Source: Gammaproteobacteria bacterium
Lineage (GTDB): Bacteria; Pseudomonadota; Gammaproteobacteria; Steroidobacterales; Foliamicaceae
Direction: 5' to 3'
Assembly: GCA_011523505.1 (NCBI GenBank)
Contig: WTGP01000018.1
Span: 486,955 to 550,954, forward strand
DNA: 64,000 bases
Shown: positions 32,260-40,704 of the stretch, piece after piece
How positions within the stretch are numbered: the stretch's first letter is position 1
Layout of the letters: every line of letters starts with the position of its first letter
The notes under the pieces: generated by a model
Seen by the model: the letters and a program-made list of their open reading frames with translations, nothing else
The model's database searches: none
Told to the model about the DNA's origin: nothing
Made by a program: the position numbers and the translations under genes

Positions 32260-32609
32260 GCCGGGTTCTGTCGAGGGCAATCATTCATCTAGGGCCGCCG
32301 TCGCCAACGGCCTCAAGCAGCTTACCCGGAAGCGCGTGCGGACATACGCATTGCTTCCCTATTCAGCCTTGCTCCAGACGGGGTTTACCCTGCCACGGCC
32401 GTTGCCGGCCGCGCGGTGCGCTCTTACCGCACCATTTCACCCTTACCCTGCTCGACCCGAAGGGAGCGGGGCGGTATCTTTTCTGTGGCACTTTCCGTAG
32501 GCTTGCGCCCCCCAGGCGTTACCTGGCGTCCCGTCCGCCGGAGCCCGGACTTTCCTCCCGCCGCACCGGAAAACCCGGCGCGACCGGCGATTGCCTGGCC
32601 GGCTTGCCC
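32242..32609 (-). ncRNA. rnpB: RNase P RNA, A-type
   Basis: Catalytic RNA of RNase P, which matures tRNA 5' ends. About 368 nt, transcribed leftward. Diagnostic conserved pieces are GGAGGAAAGTCCGGGCTCC near the 5' side, CCACAGAAAAGATACC, GGTAAGGGTGAAATGGTG, the TAAACCCCG region and the 3' segment ACAGAACCCGGCTTATCG. The ends are set by helix P1, a perfect 13-bp pairing between GGGCAAGCCGGCC at 32609-32597 and GGCCGGCTTGCCC at 32254-32242. The 3' half of P1 lies inside the coding end of the convergent dehydrogenase gene. Confidence 0.96.
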
Positions 32610-32615
32610 GTTTCC

Positions 32616-32644
32616 AAACTAGACTACGCTGCCGGCATTTGCAA
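32616..32644 (-). promoter_or_regulatory. rnpB sigma-70 promoter
   Basis: On the minus strand, TTGCAA (32639-32644) and TAGTTT (32616-32621) are separated by exactly 17 bp. The -10 ends 7 nt before the first nucleotide of helix P1 (32609), so the predicted transcription start coincides with the mature 5' end. Confidence 0.7.
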
Positions 32645-32658
32645 GTTTCCGCGTGGGA

Positions 32659-32664
32659 TATGAT
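32659..32664 (+). promoter_or_regulatory. Candidate -10 box of the first MFS transporter
   Basis: TATGAT followed by GGC, 28 bp before the start codon. The same TATGATGGC string precedes the paralogous transporter (37662-37667), which supports a shared promoter element. No strong -35 box is seen; TTGCAA at 32639-32644 is only 14 bp away. Confidence 0.4.
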
Positions 32665-32691
32665 GGCTGGCGGTCTTTGGGAGGAGCAGGC

Positions 32692-34005
32692 ATGACCGCG
32701 CGGATCGGAAATATCGAGCTGGCGACGGGAGTGCGGGTAACGCACTTCTGGACCTACATGTACGCGTCCCTGATCTGCATCGGGATGATCTCGAACATGA
32801 ATTTCTCCCAGCCGTACATCCTCCTTCAGCACCTGGGAATCGCCGACGAGTTCACAGGCAGGATCACCGGTCAGCTCACCCTGATCACGGAAGTCATGAA
32901 CCTGCTGCTGATCTGGCCGTTCGGCATACTGGCCGACCGCATCGGACGCCGCCCGGTCATCATGCTGGGCATCGGCATGATCGGACTCAGCTACGCCTTG
33001 TACCCATGGGCGACGGAAGTCAACGAACTCATGGCGATCCGGGTGATCTTCGGCATCGGCGTGGCCGCCGCCGCGGCCATGACGGCCACGATCCAGAACG
33101 ACTATCCCGCCGAGTCCTCGCGCGGCCGCGTGATCGGGTTCAGTTCGGCCTTCAACGCGCTGGGCATCGTATTTGCAACATGGATGGTGTCGCGCCTGCC
33201 GGTATGGTTGCAGGACGCCGGCATGGAGCCGGTCGCCGCGGGCCGCTACGCGTACGGCGCAGCCGCGCTGGTGTGCTTCGTGTCGATGCTGATTTTCCGT
33301 TTCGGCCTGAAAGGAGGCGTGCCTGAACAGACGCGGCAGCGCCCTCGCTGGTGGGATCTGACCCGAACGGGCATCGAGCAGATGAGGAACCCGCGCATCC
33401 TGCTCGCCTACCTGTACGCGATGCCGGCGCGCGGCGCCCTGGTGGTGTTCGGCCTGTTCACGTCTCTTTGGGCCAGCACGGCGGTCAGGGCCGCCGGGGG
33501 CGAGGTCGCCGTGGCCCAATACCAGGTATGGCTGCCGTCTACCGTCGGCACGGTGTCAGCCGTGTGCTGGTCCTTCGTGTTCGGCTGGATACTCGACCGC
33601 ATCAGCCGGGTCGCGGGAGTGGTGCTGTCGACGGCGATGTCAATGGTCGCCTATGGATTGATGTATTTTGTGGAAACGCCCCTGGACCTGCGCATGCTGC
33701 CGCTCTTTGCCCTGGTGGGCGCGTCCATGGCCGGCGGCATGATGAGCAGCATGGCGCTGGTGGGCCAGGAAGCGCCGCCCGCCAAGCGCGGCGCGGTCAT
33801 CGGCCTGCTGAGCCTGTTCGGTTCTGCCGGCATCATGCTTGCCGCCACCTACGGCGGCGCGCTCTTCAGCGCCGCAACGCCGTGGGCGCCGTATCTGCTG
33901 ATAGCCGGCGCGCAGGCGGTGCTTTTCGTATTTGCCGTAATTGTCTGGATTGTGGCGCCGGGCGACTGGAAGCCGGGGTCCGCAGCCGCCATGGGCAGGC
34001 ACTGA
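32692..34005 (+). CDS. MFS transporter (paralogue 1)
   Basis: Inner-membrane transporter of unknown substrate, 437 residues with about twelve hydrophobic segments. The MFS motif A is clear between segments 2 and 3 (GILADRIGRRPVIMLGIGM), and NDYPAESSRGRVIGFSSAFN follows in the N-terminal half. ATG at 32692 was chosen because GGGAGGAG precedes it at the right distance. It is very similar along its whole length to the transporter at 37694-39025, indicating a duplication. It converges on the ABC exporter genes, 30 bp apart. Confidence 0.88.
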   Translation: MTARIGNIELATGVRVTHFWTYMYASLICIGMISNMNFSQPYILLQHLGIADEFTGRITGQLTLITEVMNLLLIWPFGILADRIGRRPVIMLGIGMIGLSYALYPWATEVNELMAIRVIFGIGVAAAAAMTATIQNDYPAESSRGRVIGFSSAFNALGIVFATWMVSRLPVWLQDAGMEPVAAGRYAYGAAALVCFVSMLIFRFGLKGGVPEQTRQRPRWWDLTRTGIEQMRNPRILLAYLYAMPARGALVVFGLFTSLWASTAVRAAGGEVAVAQYQVWLPSTVGTVSAVCWSFVFGWILDRISRVAGVVLSTAMSMVAYGLMYFVETPLDLRMLPLFALVGASMAGGMMSSMALVGQEAPPAKRGAVIGLLSLFGSAGIMLAATYGGALFSAATPWAPYLLIAGAQAVLFVFAVIVWIVAPGDWKPGSAAAMGRH

Positions 34006-34035
34006 GCTAGGGGCAGGCCCGGCAGCGCGTCGTTC

Positions 34036-35838
34036 TCAGGCGACCAGGGCGGCGTCCACTTCGTCCAGTTGCAGGCTGAACATCTGAGCGTACCAGCCGC
34101 CGGCGGCCATCAGTTCCCGGTGGGTCGCGCGTTCGGCGATTTTTCCCTCGATCATGACCAGGATTTCGTCGCTGTCGACGACGGTCGATAGCCGATGCGC
34201 GATCGTTAGCGTGGTCTTGTTCCGGCACAGGCGCCGCTGTGCTTCCATCACGCCCTTTTCCGTCTCCACGTCCAGGCTGGAGGTGGGCTCGTCCAGGAGC
34301 ACGACCGGGGCGTCCTTGAGGATGGCCCGCGCAATGGCGATGCGCTGCCGCTGACCGCCGGACAGCTTGCTGCCGCGCTCGCCGCACGGCGATTCGTAGC
34401 CGTTTGGCAATGAGGCGATCCACTCGCTCAATCCGGCGTCTCTCGCCGCCGCCTCCACCTTCGCCCGCGATGCCCCGGGACGGCCGAACAGGATGTTCTC
34501 GCCGATGGATTCGTTGAAGATGTAGCTGCGTTGGGACACCACGGCGAACTGCTGCTGCAGGGCTTCCAGTGAGAAATCGCTGACGGGACGGTTGCCGACG
34601 GCAATCTCGCCGCTTTCGGCGTCCCAGTGACGCAGGAGCAAGTTGACGAGCGTCGATTTCCCCGTTCCGCTGGGACCGACCAGCGCCACGTGCCGGCCGG
34701 CCTCGATGTCGAGCGAGAAGTCCTCCAGCACCCTGCCGCCGCGGCTCCACTCGGAGTCGTCCGATTCGTATTCGAAGGTAACGTTGCGGAAATGCAGCGA
34801 GGCGGTTTCCGCGCCGCCGTCCGCCGCGCCGGCCGATTCCCGCACCGCCGGCGGTTCGTCCATCATCGAGAACAGGCGGCGTGCCGCAATGATCGAAACG
34901 CGGAAGTCCGTGTAATTGTTTGCAAGCCCGATCGACGTGTAGAAGCCGATCACCGATACGGCGATGATTGCGGGCAGATCGACTAAAACCGATATCCGCC
35001 CGTCCAGGGTCAGCTCGATGCCCCACCAGGCGGCCGCGAGAATTCCCACGGTAACGAAGACTTCTCCCAGCGCGCGCTGCGTGGCGTCGGCCCCGTAGAG
35101 TTTGTCCTGTCCTTCCTGCATCGTGGCGCCGATGCGCCAGAGCTGCTCGCCGCGGCGTTTCTCGTAACCGAACGCGACCGTGTCGCGAACGCCCTGAATG
35201 CTGTCGGCCACGTAGGCGTTGACCTGTCCAAGCTGCTCGCGGTAGGCCACTCCATCGCCGCCCAGCTTCGCCACCAGCCAGGGCAAAACGAAGGTCGTGG
35301 CCAGGTAAAACGGAACCAATACCGCAACAAAGGAGGGATGCACGCTGTAGCACCAAGCCAGAATTACGGCGGGAACGCAGATTGCGGCGACCGCCGGGGC
35401 GATGGTGTGGGCGTAGAAGGGCTCGACCCGTTCGCAGTCCGACATGACCCGGCTGACCGCGTCGCCGGACTGCAGCCTGGCCGTGCGGGCCGGCGCCAGC
35501 GGAAGCATCGCGTAGTAGAAGATATTGCGGAACGCCGCCAGGATCCTGAACGCGACGTAATGGCCGGTGTACTGTTCGATATACGACGCAACGCCGACGG
35601 TCGTTCCCGCTATCGCAATCCACTTCACCTGCGTGAAGATCACGTCCCAGTTGACGGCCCCGGGTTCGTGGGCGGCCACGTAGATGCCTACGCCGGCGGC
35701 CGCGATGCCGAGCACGGCGGCCTGCGCAACGGTCTTGACGACGCGGGCGACCAGCGAAATGCACATGATCCAACTGAAGGGCCTCATGTGGCCCAAGAGC
35801 CGCCGGATGACCCGCGCGTTGCTCGATGCGGGCATCAT
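34036..35838 (-). CDS. ABC exporter, fused permease-ATPase (CydC-like partner)
   Basis: Type IV-fold half-transporter of 600 residues. An N-terminal six-helix membrane domain (about 1-320) is followed by an ATPase domain with Walker A VALVGPSGTGKSTL, signature KLSGGQRQRIAIARAIL, Walker B VVLLDEPTSSLD and the H-loop TIAHRLSTV. It overlaps the upstream half-transporter by ATGA, so they probably form a heterodimer. The pair resembles CydDC (thiol exporter), but no cydAB oxidase genes are nearby, so the substrate is open. Confidence 0.88.
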   Translation of the reverse strand: MMPASSNARVIRRLLGHMRPFSWIMCISLVARVVKTVAQAAVLGIAAAGVGIYVAAHEPGAVNWDVIFTQVKWIAIAGTTVGVASYIEQYTGHYVAFRILAAFRNIFYYAMLPLAPARTARLQSGDAVSRVMSDCERVEPFYAHTIAPAVAAICVPAVILAWCYSVHPSFVAVLVPFYLATTFVLPWLVAKLGGDGVAYREQLGQVNAYVADSIQGVRDTVAFGYEKRRGEQLWRIGATMQEGQDKLYGADATQRALGEVFVTVGILAAAWWGIELTLDGRISVLVDLPAIIAVSVIGFYTSIGLANNYTDFRVSIIAARRLFSMMDEPPAVRESAGAADGGAETASLHFRNVTFEYESDDSEWSRGGRVLEDFSLDIEAGRHVALVGPSGTGKSTLVNLLLRHWDAESGEIAVGNRPVSDFSLEALQQQFAVVSQRSYIFNESIGENILFGRPGASRAKVEAAARDAGLSEWIASLPNGYESPCGERGSKLSGGQRQRIAIARAILKDAPVVLLDEPTSSLDVETEKGVMEAQRRLCRNKTTLTIAHRLSTVVDSDEILVMIEGKIAERATHRELMAAGGWYAQMFSLQLDEVDAALVA

Positions 35839-37583
35839 GCCGGCGCCTCCGCCAGGCTTTCCAGCTCCTTCTTGGTCCGGATCATGCCGGCGTAGATGCC
35901 GCCGTGAGCAATCAACTCGTCGCGCGTGCCCTTCTCGGACACCGCGCCGTCCGCCATCACGACGATACGGTCGGCCTGTTCGATCGTGCTCAGGCGGTGG
36001 GCGATCAGCAGGACCGTCTTGCCGCGCGTAAGGCGCTGCAGGGCCTGGTGCAGGGCGGTTTCCGTTTCCACGTCGATCTGCGACGTCGGCTCGTCCAGAA
36101 CGACGATGGGCGCGTCCTTGAGAATGGCGCGGGCGATCGCAAGCCGCTGGGCCTGTCCCGCGCTCAGGGCCATGCCCTGGTCGCCGACCATCGTGTCCAG
36201 GCCGTCGGGACAGGCCGTTACGAAATCCAATAGTTCGGCGCCCTTGAGCGCCTCGAAAAGTTCATCGTCCGACGCCTCTTCCCTTGCCACCCGCAGGTTC
36301 TCCGCGATGGACCCGTAGAACAGGAACGGATCCTGGGGCACCAGGGCGATCTGCCTGCGTATCCGCTCGAGAGACAGCTCGCGTTCCGGGACTCCGCCAA
36401 ACCGGATTTCGCCTGAATCCGGGTCCAGCGTCCGCAGCAGCAGGTTGGTCACCGTGGTCTTGCCGGAGCCGCTGCGGCCGACCAGCGCCACGGTCTCCCC
36501 GGGGTCGAGGTCCATCGAGAAATTCCGCACCGCGGGCGCATCGGCGCCGGGATAGGTGAAGGACACGTCCCTGATCCGGATGCTCACCTGGTCAGCGGGC
36601 AATTCCCTCGATTCTTCTTCCGCCGTGAATCGCACCGGGGCCTTCTCATCCAGAAACTCCCGCACCTGCCGCGCCACCTCGCGGCCCAGCGCGCCGGCGA
36701 AGAAGAACTCGCCGATGAGCAGCAGCGTGCGGCTGAACTCGAGGCTGACGAGCACTACCGCGAGCACTTCGCCCGGACTGACATGGCCGCCGGAGTACCG
36801 GTACAGGGCCACGGCCATGGCCACCGCCGTCGAGAACAGAGCAAACCCGAGTTCCAGGAAGATGAACTGCGACTGGGCCACGGCCAGCAGCCTCATCGTG
36901 GTGCGCCGCTGGACCTCGTTCCCCGCTTCCATCTCCCTGCCGCGCGCCTTCTCCTGATTGAACATCTTGAGCGTGGTCATGCCCTGGATGGAATCCAGGA
37001 ACTGGGAGCTGTTGCGGTTCTTGACGTCTTCGTTCTGCGCGCTGATGCGCCGGAATCCGCGCGCCGAAGACCCCACGAACAGGGGCGTCAGCGGCACGCC
37101 CGCCAGCATCCACAGCCCCACGACCCAGTCGATCCAGAAGATCGCTGCACAGAGTATGATGGGAATCGCGATGGCGACCCAGATCTGGACGAAATAGACG
37201 CTGAAGTAATAGTCGAGGTACTCGACGCCTTCGGTCGCGATATTGGCGATCTCTCCGGTCCGCCGTTTGCCGAGAAGGCCGGGACCGAGTTCGACGACCT
37301 TCTTGTGTATGCGGTCGCGCACGTTCAGTTTGGCCTCGCTGGAGGCCCTGAACTGTCCGGTCCGGAACACCCAGGCCAGGACGGCCTTGGCAAGCACCAG
37401 GCCGGCCAGGAGCCAGAACCACTGGCGCACGAGGTTGCTGCCCTGCCAGGCGGCATCGACCGCCAGGCCGAGCACGTAGTAGAGCAGAATGGTCATCGGC
37501 ATCGTGGCGATGCCGGCAATCAGGCCCACCCTGACCCACTTCATCGTGGCCGGGGTCACCAGCCTGTCGTCTACTCCCAGCAT
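35835..37583 (-). CDS. ABC exporter, fused permease-ATPase (CydD-like partner)
   Basis: Half-transporter of 582 residues: membrane domain (about 1-310), with QFLDSIQGMTTLKMFNQEK as in CydD proteins, then an ATPase domain with Walker A VALVGRSGSGKTTV, the altered signature LSAGQAQRLAIARAI (CydD proteins typically have GQAQR), Walker B IVVLDEPTSQID and LIAHRLSTI. Start uncertain: ATG at 37583 lacks a good ribosome-binding site, and GTG at 37622 or a TTG further upstream remain possible. It is divergent from the second MFS gene. Confidence 0.85.
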   Translation of the reverse strand: MLGVDDRLVTPATMKWVRVGLIAGIATMPMTILLYYVLGLAVDAAWQGSNLVRQWFWLLAGLVLAKAVLAWVFRTGQFRASSEAKLNVRDRIHKKVVELGPGLLGKRRTGEIANIATEGVEYLDYYFSVYFVQIWVAIAIPIILCAAIFWIDWVVGLWMLAGVPLTPLFVGSSARGFRRISAQNEDVKNRNSSQFLDSIQGMTTLKMFNQEKARGREMEAGNEVQRRTTMRLLAVAQSQFIFLELGFALFSTAVAMAVALYRYSGGHVSPGEVLAVVLVSLEFSRTLLLIGEFFFAGALGREVARQVREFLDEKAPVRFTAEEESRELPADQVSIRIRDVSFTYPGADAPAVRNFSMDLDPGETVALVGRSGSGKTTVTNLLLRTLDPDSGEIRFGGVPERELSLERIRRQIALVPQDPFLFYGSIAENLRVAREEASDDELFEALKGAELLDFVTACPDGLDTMVGDQGMALSAGQAQRLAIARAILKDAPIVVLDEPTSQIDVETETALHQALQRLTRGKTVLLIAHRLSTIEQADRIVVMADGAVSEKGTRDELIAHGGIYAGMIRTKKELESLAEAPA

Positions 37584-37661
37584 TCGGAAAATCGTTCGCC
37601 GCCGCAGCGGGCAATTCTGCACCAGTTTCCGCAATCCCGCAGCGATCCCGAATACGGCGTA

Positions 37662-37667
37662 TATGAT
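37662..37667 (+). promoter_or_regulatory. Candidate -10 box of the second MFS transporter
   Basis: TATGAT followed by GGC, 27 bp before the start codon, the same string as before the paralogous transporter. An AGTTTCCGC string also occurs upstream of both genes, at different distances. No good -35 box is visible. Confidence 0.35.
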
Positions 37668-37693
37668 GGCCGCGGCACCGACGGGACCAATCG

Positions 37694-39025
37694 ATGATCG
37701 ACATTGACCGTAGCGCCGGCGCGCGCATAGGGCAGATCCAGCTAGCAACGGGCGTGACGGTCCGGCATTTCCGGACCTACATGTACGCATCCCTGATCTG
37801 CATCGGGATGATGACGAACATGAACTTCTCCCAGCCCTACATCCTCAGCGAGCATCTTGGGATCACGGACCTGAGCGTCGCCGGGGCCATTACCGGGCAA
37901 CTCACGGGGATGACCGAGTTCATCGCCCTGCTGCTGATCTGGCCCTTCGGCATGCTGGCCGACCGCATCGGCCGCCGCCCGGTCATCATGCTGGGCATCG
38001 GCCTGATCGGACTCAGCTACGCCCTGTATCCCTGGGCCACGGAAGTCGTTCATCTGATGTACTTCCGGGTCATCTTCGGTGTGGGCGTGGCGGCGGTCGC
38101 ATCCATGACCGCCACGATCCAGAACGACTATCCCGCGGAATCCTCGCGCGGACGCGTGGTCGGATTCAGTTCGGCGTTCAACGCCCTGGGCATTGTCTTC
38201 GCAACGCGTCTGGTTTCGGCCCTGCCCAAATGGCTTCAGGACGCCGGCCTGGATCCCGTAGCCGCCGGCCGCTACGCCTATGGGGCGGCAGCCCTTGTGT
38301 GCTTCATTTCCGTTCTTGTTTTCCGCTTCGGCCTCAAGGGCGGAGTGCCGGAGTCCACGCACGAGCGCCCGCGGTGGGCCGAACTCGTCGCGGCGGGATT
38401 CCGCCAGGCGAGGAACCCGCGCATCCTGCTGGCCTACGCCACCGCGATGACGTCACGGGGCGACATGGTCGTGGCCGGCCTGTTCGTATCGCTCTGGGCC
38501 ACGATGGCCGTCACGGCGGCCGGCGGAGAAGCCGCGGTCGCGCAATACCAGGTGTTTCTTCCCTTTGCGGTCATGCAGGTCTTCGCGGTAGCCTGGTCGT
38601 TCATCTTCGGATCCATACTCGACCGGATCAACCGGGTTGCGGGGGCGGTCCTGTCGCTCGCGCTTTCGGTGGTCGCCTACGGTGCGCTTTACTTCGTGGA
38701 GTCGCCGCTCGACCTGCGCATACTGCCTCTGTTCGCCTTGTTGGGCGCGGCGATGGCCGGCGCCATCATGAGCAGCATGGTGCTGGTCGGTCAGGAGGCG
38801 CCGCCGCGCGAGCGGGGTGCGGTGATCGGCTTGCTGAGCGTGTTCGGTTCCGTGGGAATCATCCTGGCGGCAGGCGCTGGAGGCGCGCTGTTCAGCGCGT
38901 CCGCGCCCTGGGCGCCGTTCGTGCTCATGGCCGGCGCGCAGGCGGTGCTGCTCGTCTGGGCGCTGCTGGTCTGGCTGCTGGCGCCGGGCGGTTCCAGGGC
39001 AGCCGCGGCAACGACCAGTTCCTGA
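37694..39025 (+). CDS. MFS transporter (paralogue 2)
   Basis: 443-residue inner-membrane transporter with about twelve hydrophobic segments and motif A GMLADRIGRRPVIMLGIGL. Large blocks are identical or nearly so to the transporter at 32692-34005 (YMYASLICIGM, NMNFSQPYIL, DYPAESSRGRV, GRYAYGAAALVCF), so the two are recent duplicates that now flank the ABC exporter pair. The substrate is unknown. Its 3' end overlaps, on the opposite strand, the end of the FG-GAP lipoprotein gene by 235 bp. Confidence 0.88.
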   Translation: MIDIDRSAGARIGQIQLATGVTVRHFRTYMYASLICIGMMTNMNFSQPYILSEHLGITDLSVAGAITGQLTGMTEFIALLLIWPFGMLADRIGRRPVIMLGIGLIGLSYALYPWATEVVHLMYFRVIFGVGVAAVASMTATIQNDYPAESSRGRVVGFSSAFNALGIVFATRLVSALPKWLQDAGLDPVAAGRYAYGAAALVCFISVLVFRFGLKGGVPESTHERPRWAELVAAGFRQARNPRILLAYATAMTSRGDMVVAGLFVSLWATMAVTAAGGEAAVAQYQVFLPFAVMQVFAVAWSFIFGSILDRINRVAGAVLSLALSVVAYGALYFVESPLDLRILPLFALLGAAMAGAIMSSMVLVGQEAPPRERGAVIGLLSVFGSVGIILAAGAGGALFSASAPWAPFVLMAGAQAVLLVWALLVWLLAPGGSRAAAATTSS

Positions 39026-40704
39026 TCCACGGGTGGATCGAGGACCGTCTGCGTACGGCCGTCGGCCCAGCAAACGTCAACGCGGTCCACGCCGTCGCGG
39101 CTTCCCAGGCCGAAGACCGGCGCCGGTTCGTCCACCGAGTTGTAGCCGGTGGACGAGAAGATCTCGCGCCACTGAACCAGGTCGCCGGAAACCACCCGTA
39201 TCCGGGCGTTCAGCCGCTGGCCTTCCGGGCGCACCTTGATCCAGTGGTTGTCGTTGCCCTGGTTCAGCCACAGGAAATTGCGCTGCGGATCCGACAGCAT
39301 CTCCCCGCGGTTGTAGAAGGTTCGCGCGGTGCCGACGATGTCGGTAAAGCCGTCGCCGTTGACGTCGCCGCTGGCCACTCCCGCGCCGATGCTGTAGCCC
39401 TCGGCGCCTGAACCGGCGGTCACGTCCGAGAAAGTTCCGTCACCGTTGTTGCGCAGCAACGCATTGTTGCCGGGCTCGAAGGCGATGTAGAACTGAACAA
39501 AGTACGGCAGGTCCTCAATGATGTCGTTGATCAGCACGTTGGACAGTCCGCCATTGCTCACATAGATGTCCAGCCAGCCGTCGTTGTCGTAATCGCCCAT
39601 CGTGCAGCCCCGAGCGCCGCCCGGGTCCCCTGCGCCCGAAGCCAGGGTGATGTCCGTAAAGCCGGCCGCGCCGGTCTCGGCGAAGTCGTTGCGGATCAGG
39701 CGGTTGGCCTGGTCGGCGTTGGGCAGATAGGCGTCGATGTCGCCGTCGTTGTCCACGTCGCCCAGGCAGACGCCGTTCGCGTTGCCGGGATTCAGGAAAG
39801 CCCAGCCGGCAGGCGGCTGCCTCGAGCGCGTGATGTTCGCAAACTTGCCGTCACCCTGGTTCAGATAGAGCGCGTTGGGCCCGCCTTCCTGCGGCGAAAG
39901 AAGGTCGAGGTCTCCGTCGAAATCAAAATCGAACCAGCCGGGCGACCCCTGGCTGTTGGCTTCCTTCATGTCCTTGAGCAGCAACACGCCGGCGGCCTCG
40001 GTCACGTCCTCGAACTCTCCGCCGCGACTATTGCGAAACAGCGCCTGCTCGACGTCGTAGTCGGCGGAACGCCACAGCAGGTCCAGCCAGCCGTCGCCGT
40101 CGTAATCGCCGAAGCCGACGCCGCCGGACGTGGCGGTGATGCCTCCGTTGGATTCGTCCTCGTACACGCCCTCGCGAATCAGCCAGCTGTCGGCGGTAAC
40201 GTCCTCGAAATCCGGCACGCCGGTCTCGGCCAGCCGGTTGCGGTACAGGGTTACCGGGGGATCGTAGCCGCCCCGCGCGCCCGATTGCATGTTCGCCACC
40301 ACCAGGTCGTCGTCGCCGTCGAGATCGTAGTCGCCGAAAGTAATCCCGCGCCCCAGGCCCCCTTCGTTGGTTGCGCCGCGGGCTTCCGCCACGTCGGTGA
40401 AATAGCCGTTTCCGTCGTTTTCCCAGAGTCGATTGCGGAATTCGTGGCCGAGTGTTCCGCTGTCGTTGTTGGTGATGTAGATATCGGCATCGCCGTCGCC
40501 GTCGTAGTCATTGAACGCCACGCCGGCGCCGTCCAGCCCGATGTCGGCGATCCCGCGCTCCGCGGCCTCCTCGGCAAAACGTATCGGAACGCTCGCCTGC
40601 CCGGACTCGTCGCCCGTCTGCCCGGTCTCGTCGCCCGCCTGGCAGCCACCAAGCAGGACCCCCGCGGCTACCGCAATGGCGCCGACGCGAAAACACCGTT
40701 TCAT
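38791..40704 (-). CDS. FG-GAP/VCBS repeat lipoprotein with ASPIC-type C-terminal domain (CRTAC1-like)
   Basis: Predicted surface or periplasmic beta-propeller of unknown partner. A lipoprotein signal with lipobox LGGC gives a lipidated Cys near residue 21. At least seven calcium-binding propeller repeats follow, of the form DxDxDGxxD (DYDGDGDADIYITNN, DYDLDGDDDLVVAN, DYDGDGWLDLLW, DFDFDGDLDLLSP, DVDNDGDIDAYLPN, DYDNDGWLDIYVSN, DVNGDGFTDIVG), and then an ASPIC/UnbV-like segment (RDGVDRVDVCWADGRTQTVL). The last 70 or so residues are low complexity and antisense to the MFS gene, probably a read-through tail. ATG at 40704 shares one base with the stop of the oxidoreductase gene (TGATG), so the two form an operon. 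A TTG at 40707 is an alternative start. Confidence 0.8.
   Translation of the reverse strand: MKRCFRVGAIAVAAGVLLGGCQAGDETGQTGDESGQASVPIRFAEEAAERGIADIGLDGAGVAFNDYDGDGDADIYITNNDSGTLGHEFRNRLWENDGNGYFTDVAEARGATNEGGLGRGITFGDYDLDGDDDLVVANMQSGARGGYDPPVTLYRNRLAETGVPDFEDVTADSWLIREGVYEDESNGGITATSGGVGFGDYDGDGWLDLLWRSADYDVEQALFRNSRGGEFEDVTEAAGVLLLKDMKEANSQGSPGWFDFDFDGDLDLLSPQEGGPNALYLNQGDGKFANITRSRQPPAGWAFLNPGNANGVCLGDVDNDGDIDAYLPNADQANRLIRNDFAETGAAGFTDITLASGAGDPGGARGCTMGDYDNDGWLDIYVSNGGLSNVLINDIIEDLPYFVQFYIAFEPGNNALLRNNGDGTFSDVTAGSGAEGYSIGAGVASGDVNGDGFTDIVGTARTFYNRGEMLSDPQRNFLWLNQGNDNHWIKVRPEGQRLNARIRVVSGDLVQWREIFSSTGYNSVDEPAPVFGLGSRDGVDRVDVCWADGRTQTVLDPPVDQELVVAAAALEPPGASSQTSSAQTSSTACAPAMSTNGAQGADALNSAPPAPAARMIPTEPNTLSKPITAPRSRGGAS

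Noticed and set aside
34036..37583. Assignment of the ABC pair as true CydDC for cytochrome bd assembly
   Set aside because: Sequence features fit the family, but no cydAB genes are near, and the neighbours are MFS transporters; only a CydDC-like label is justified.
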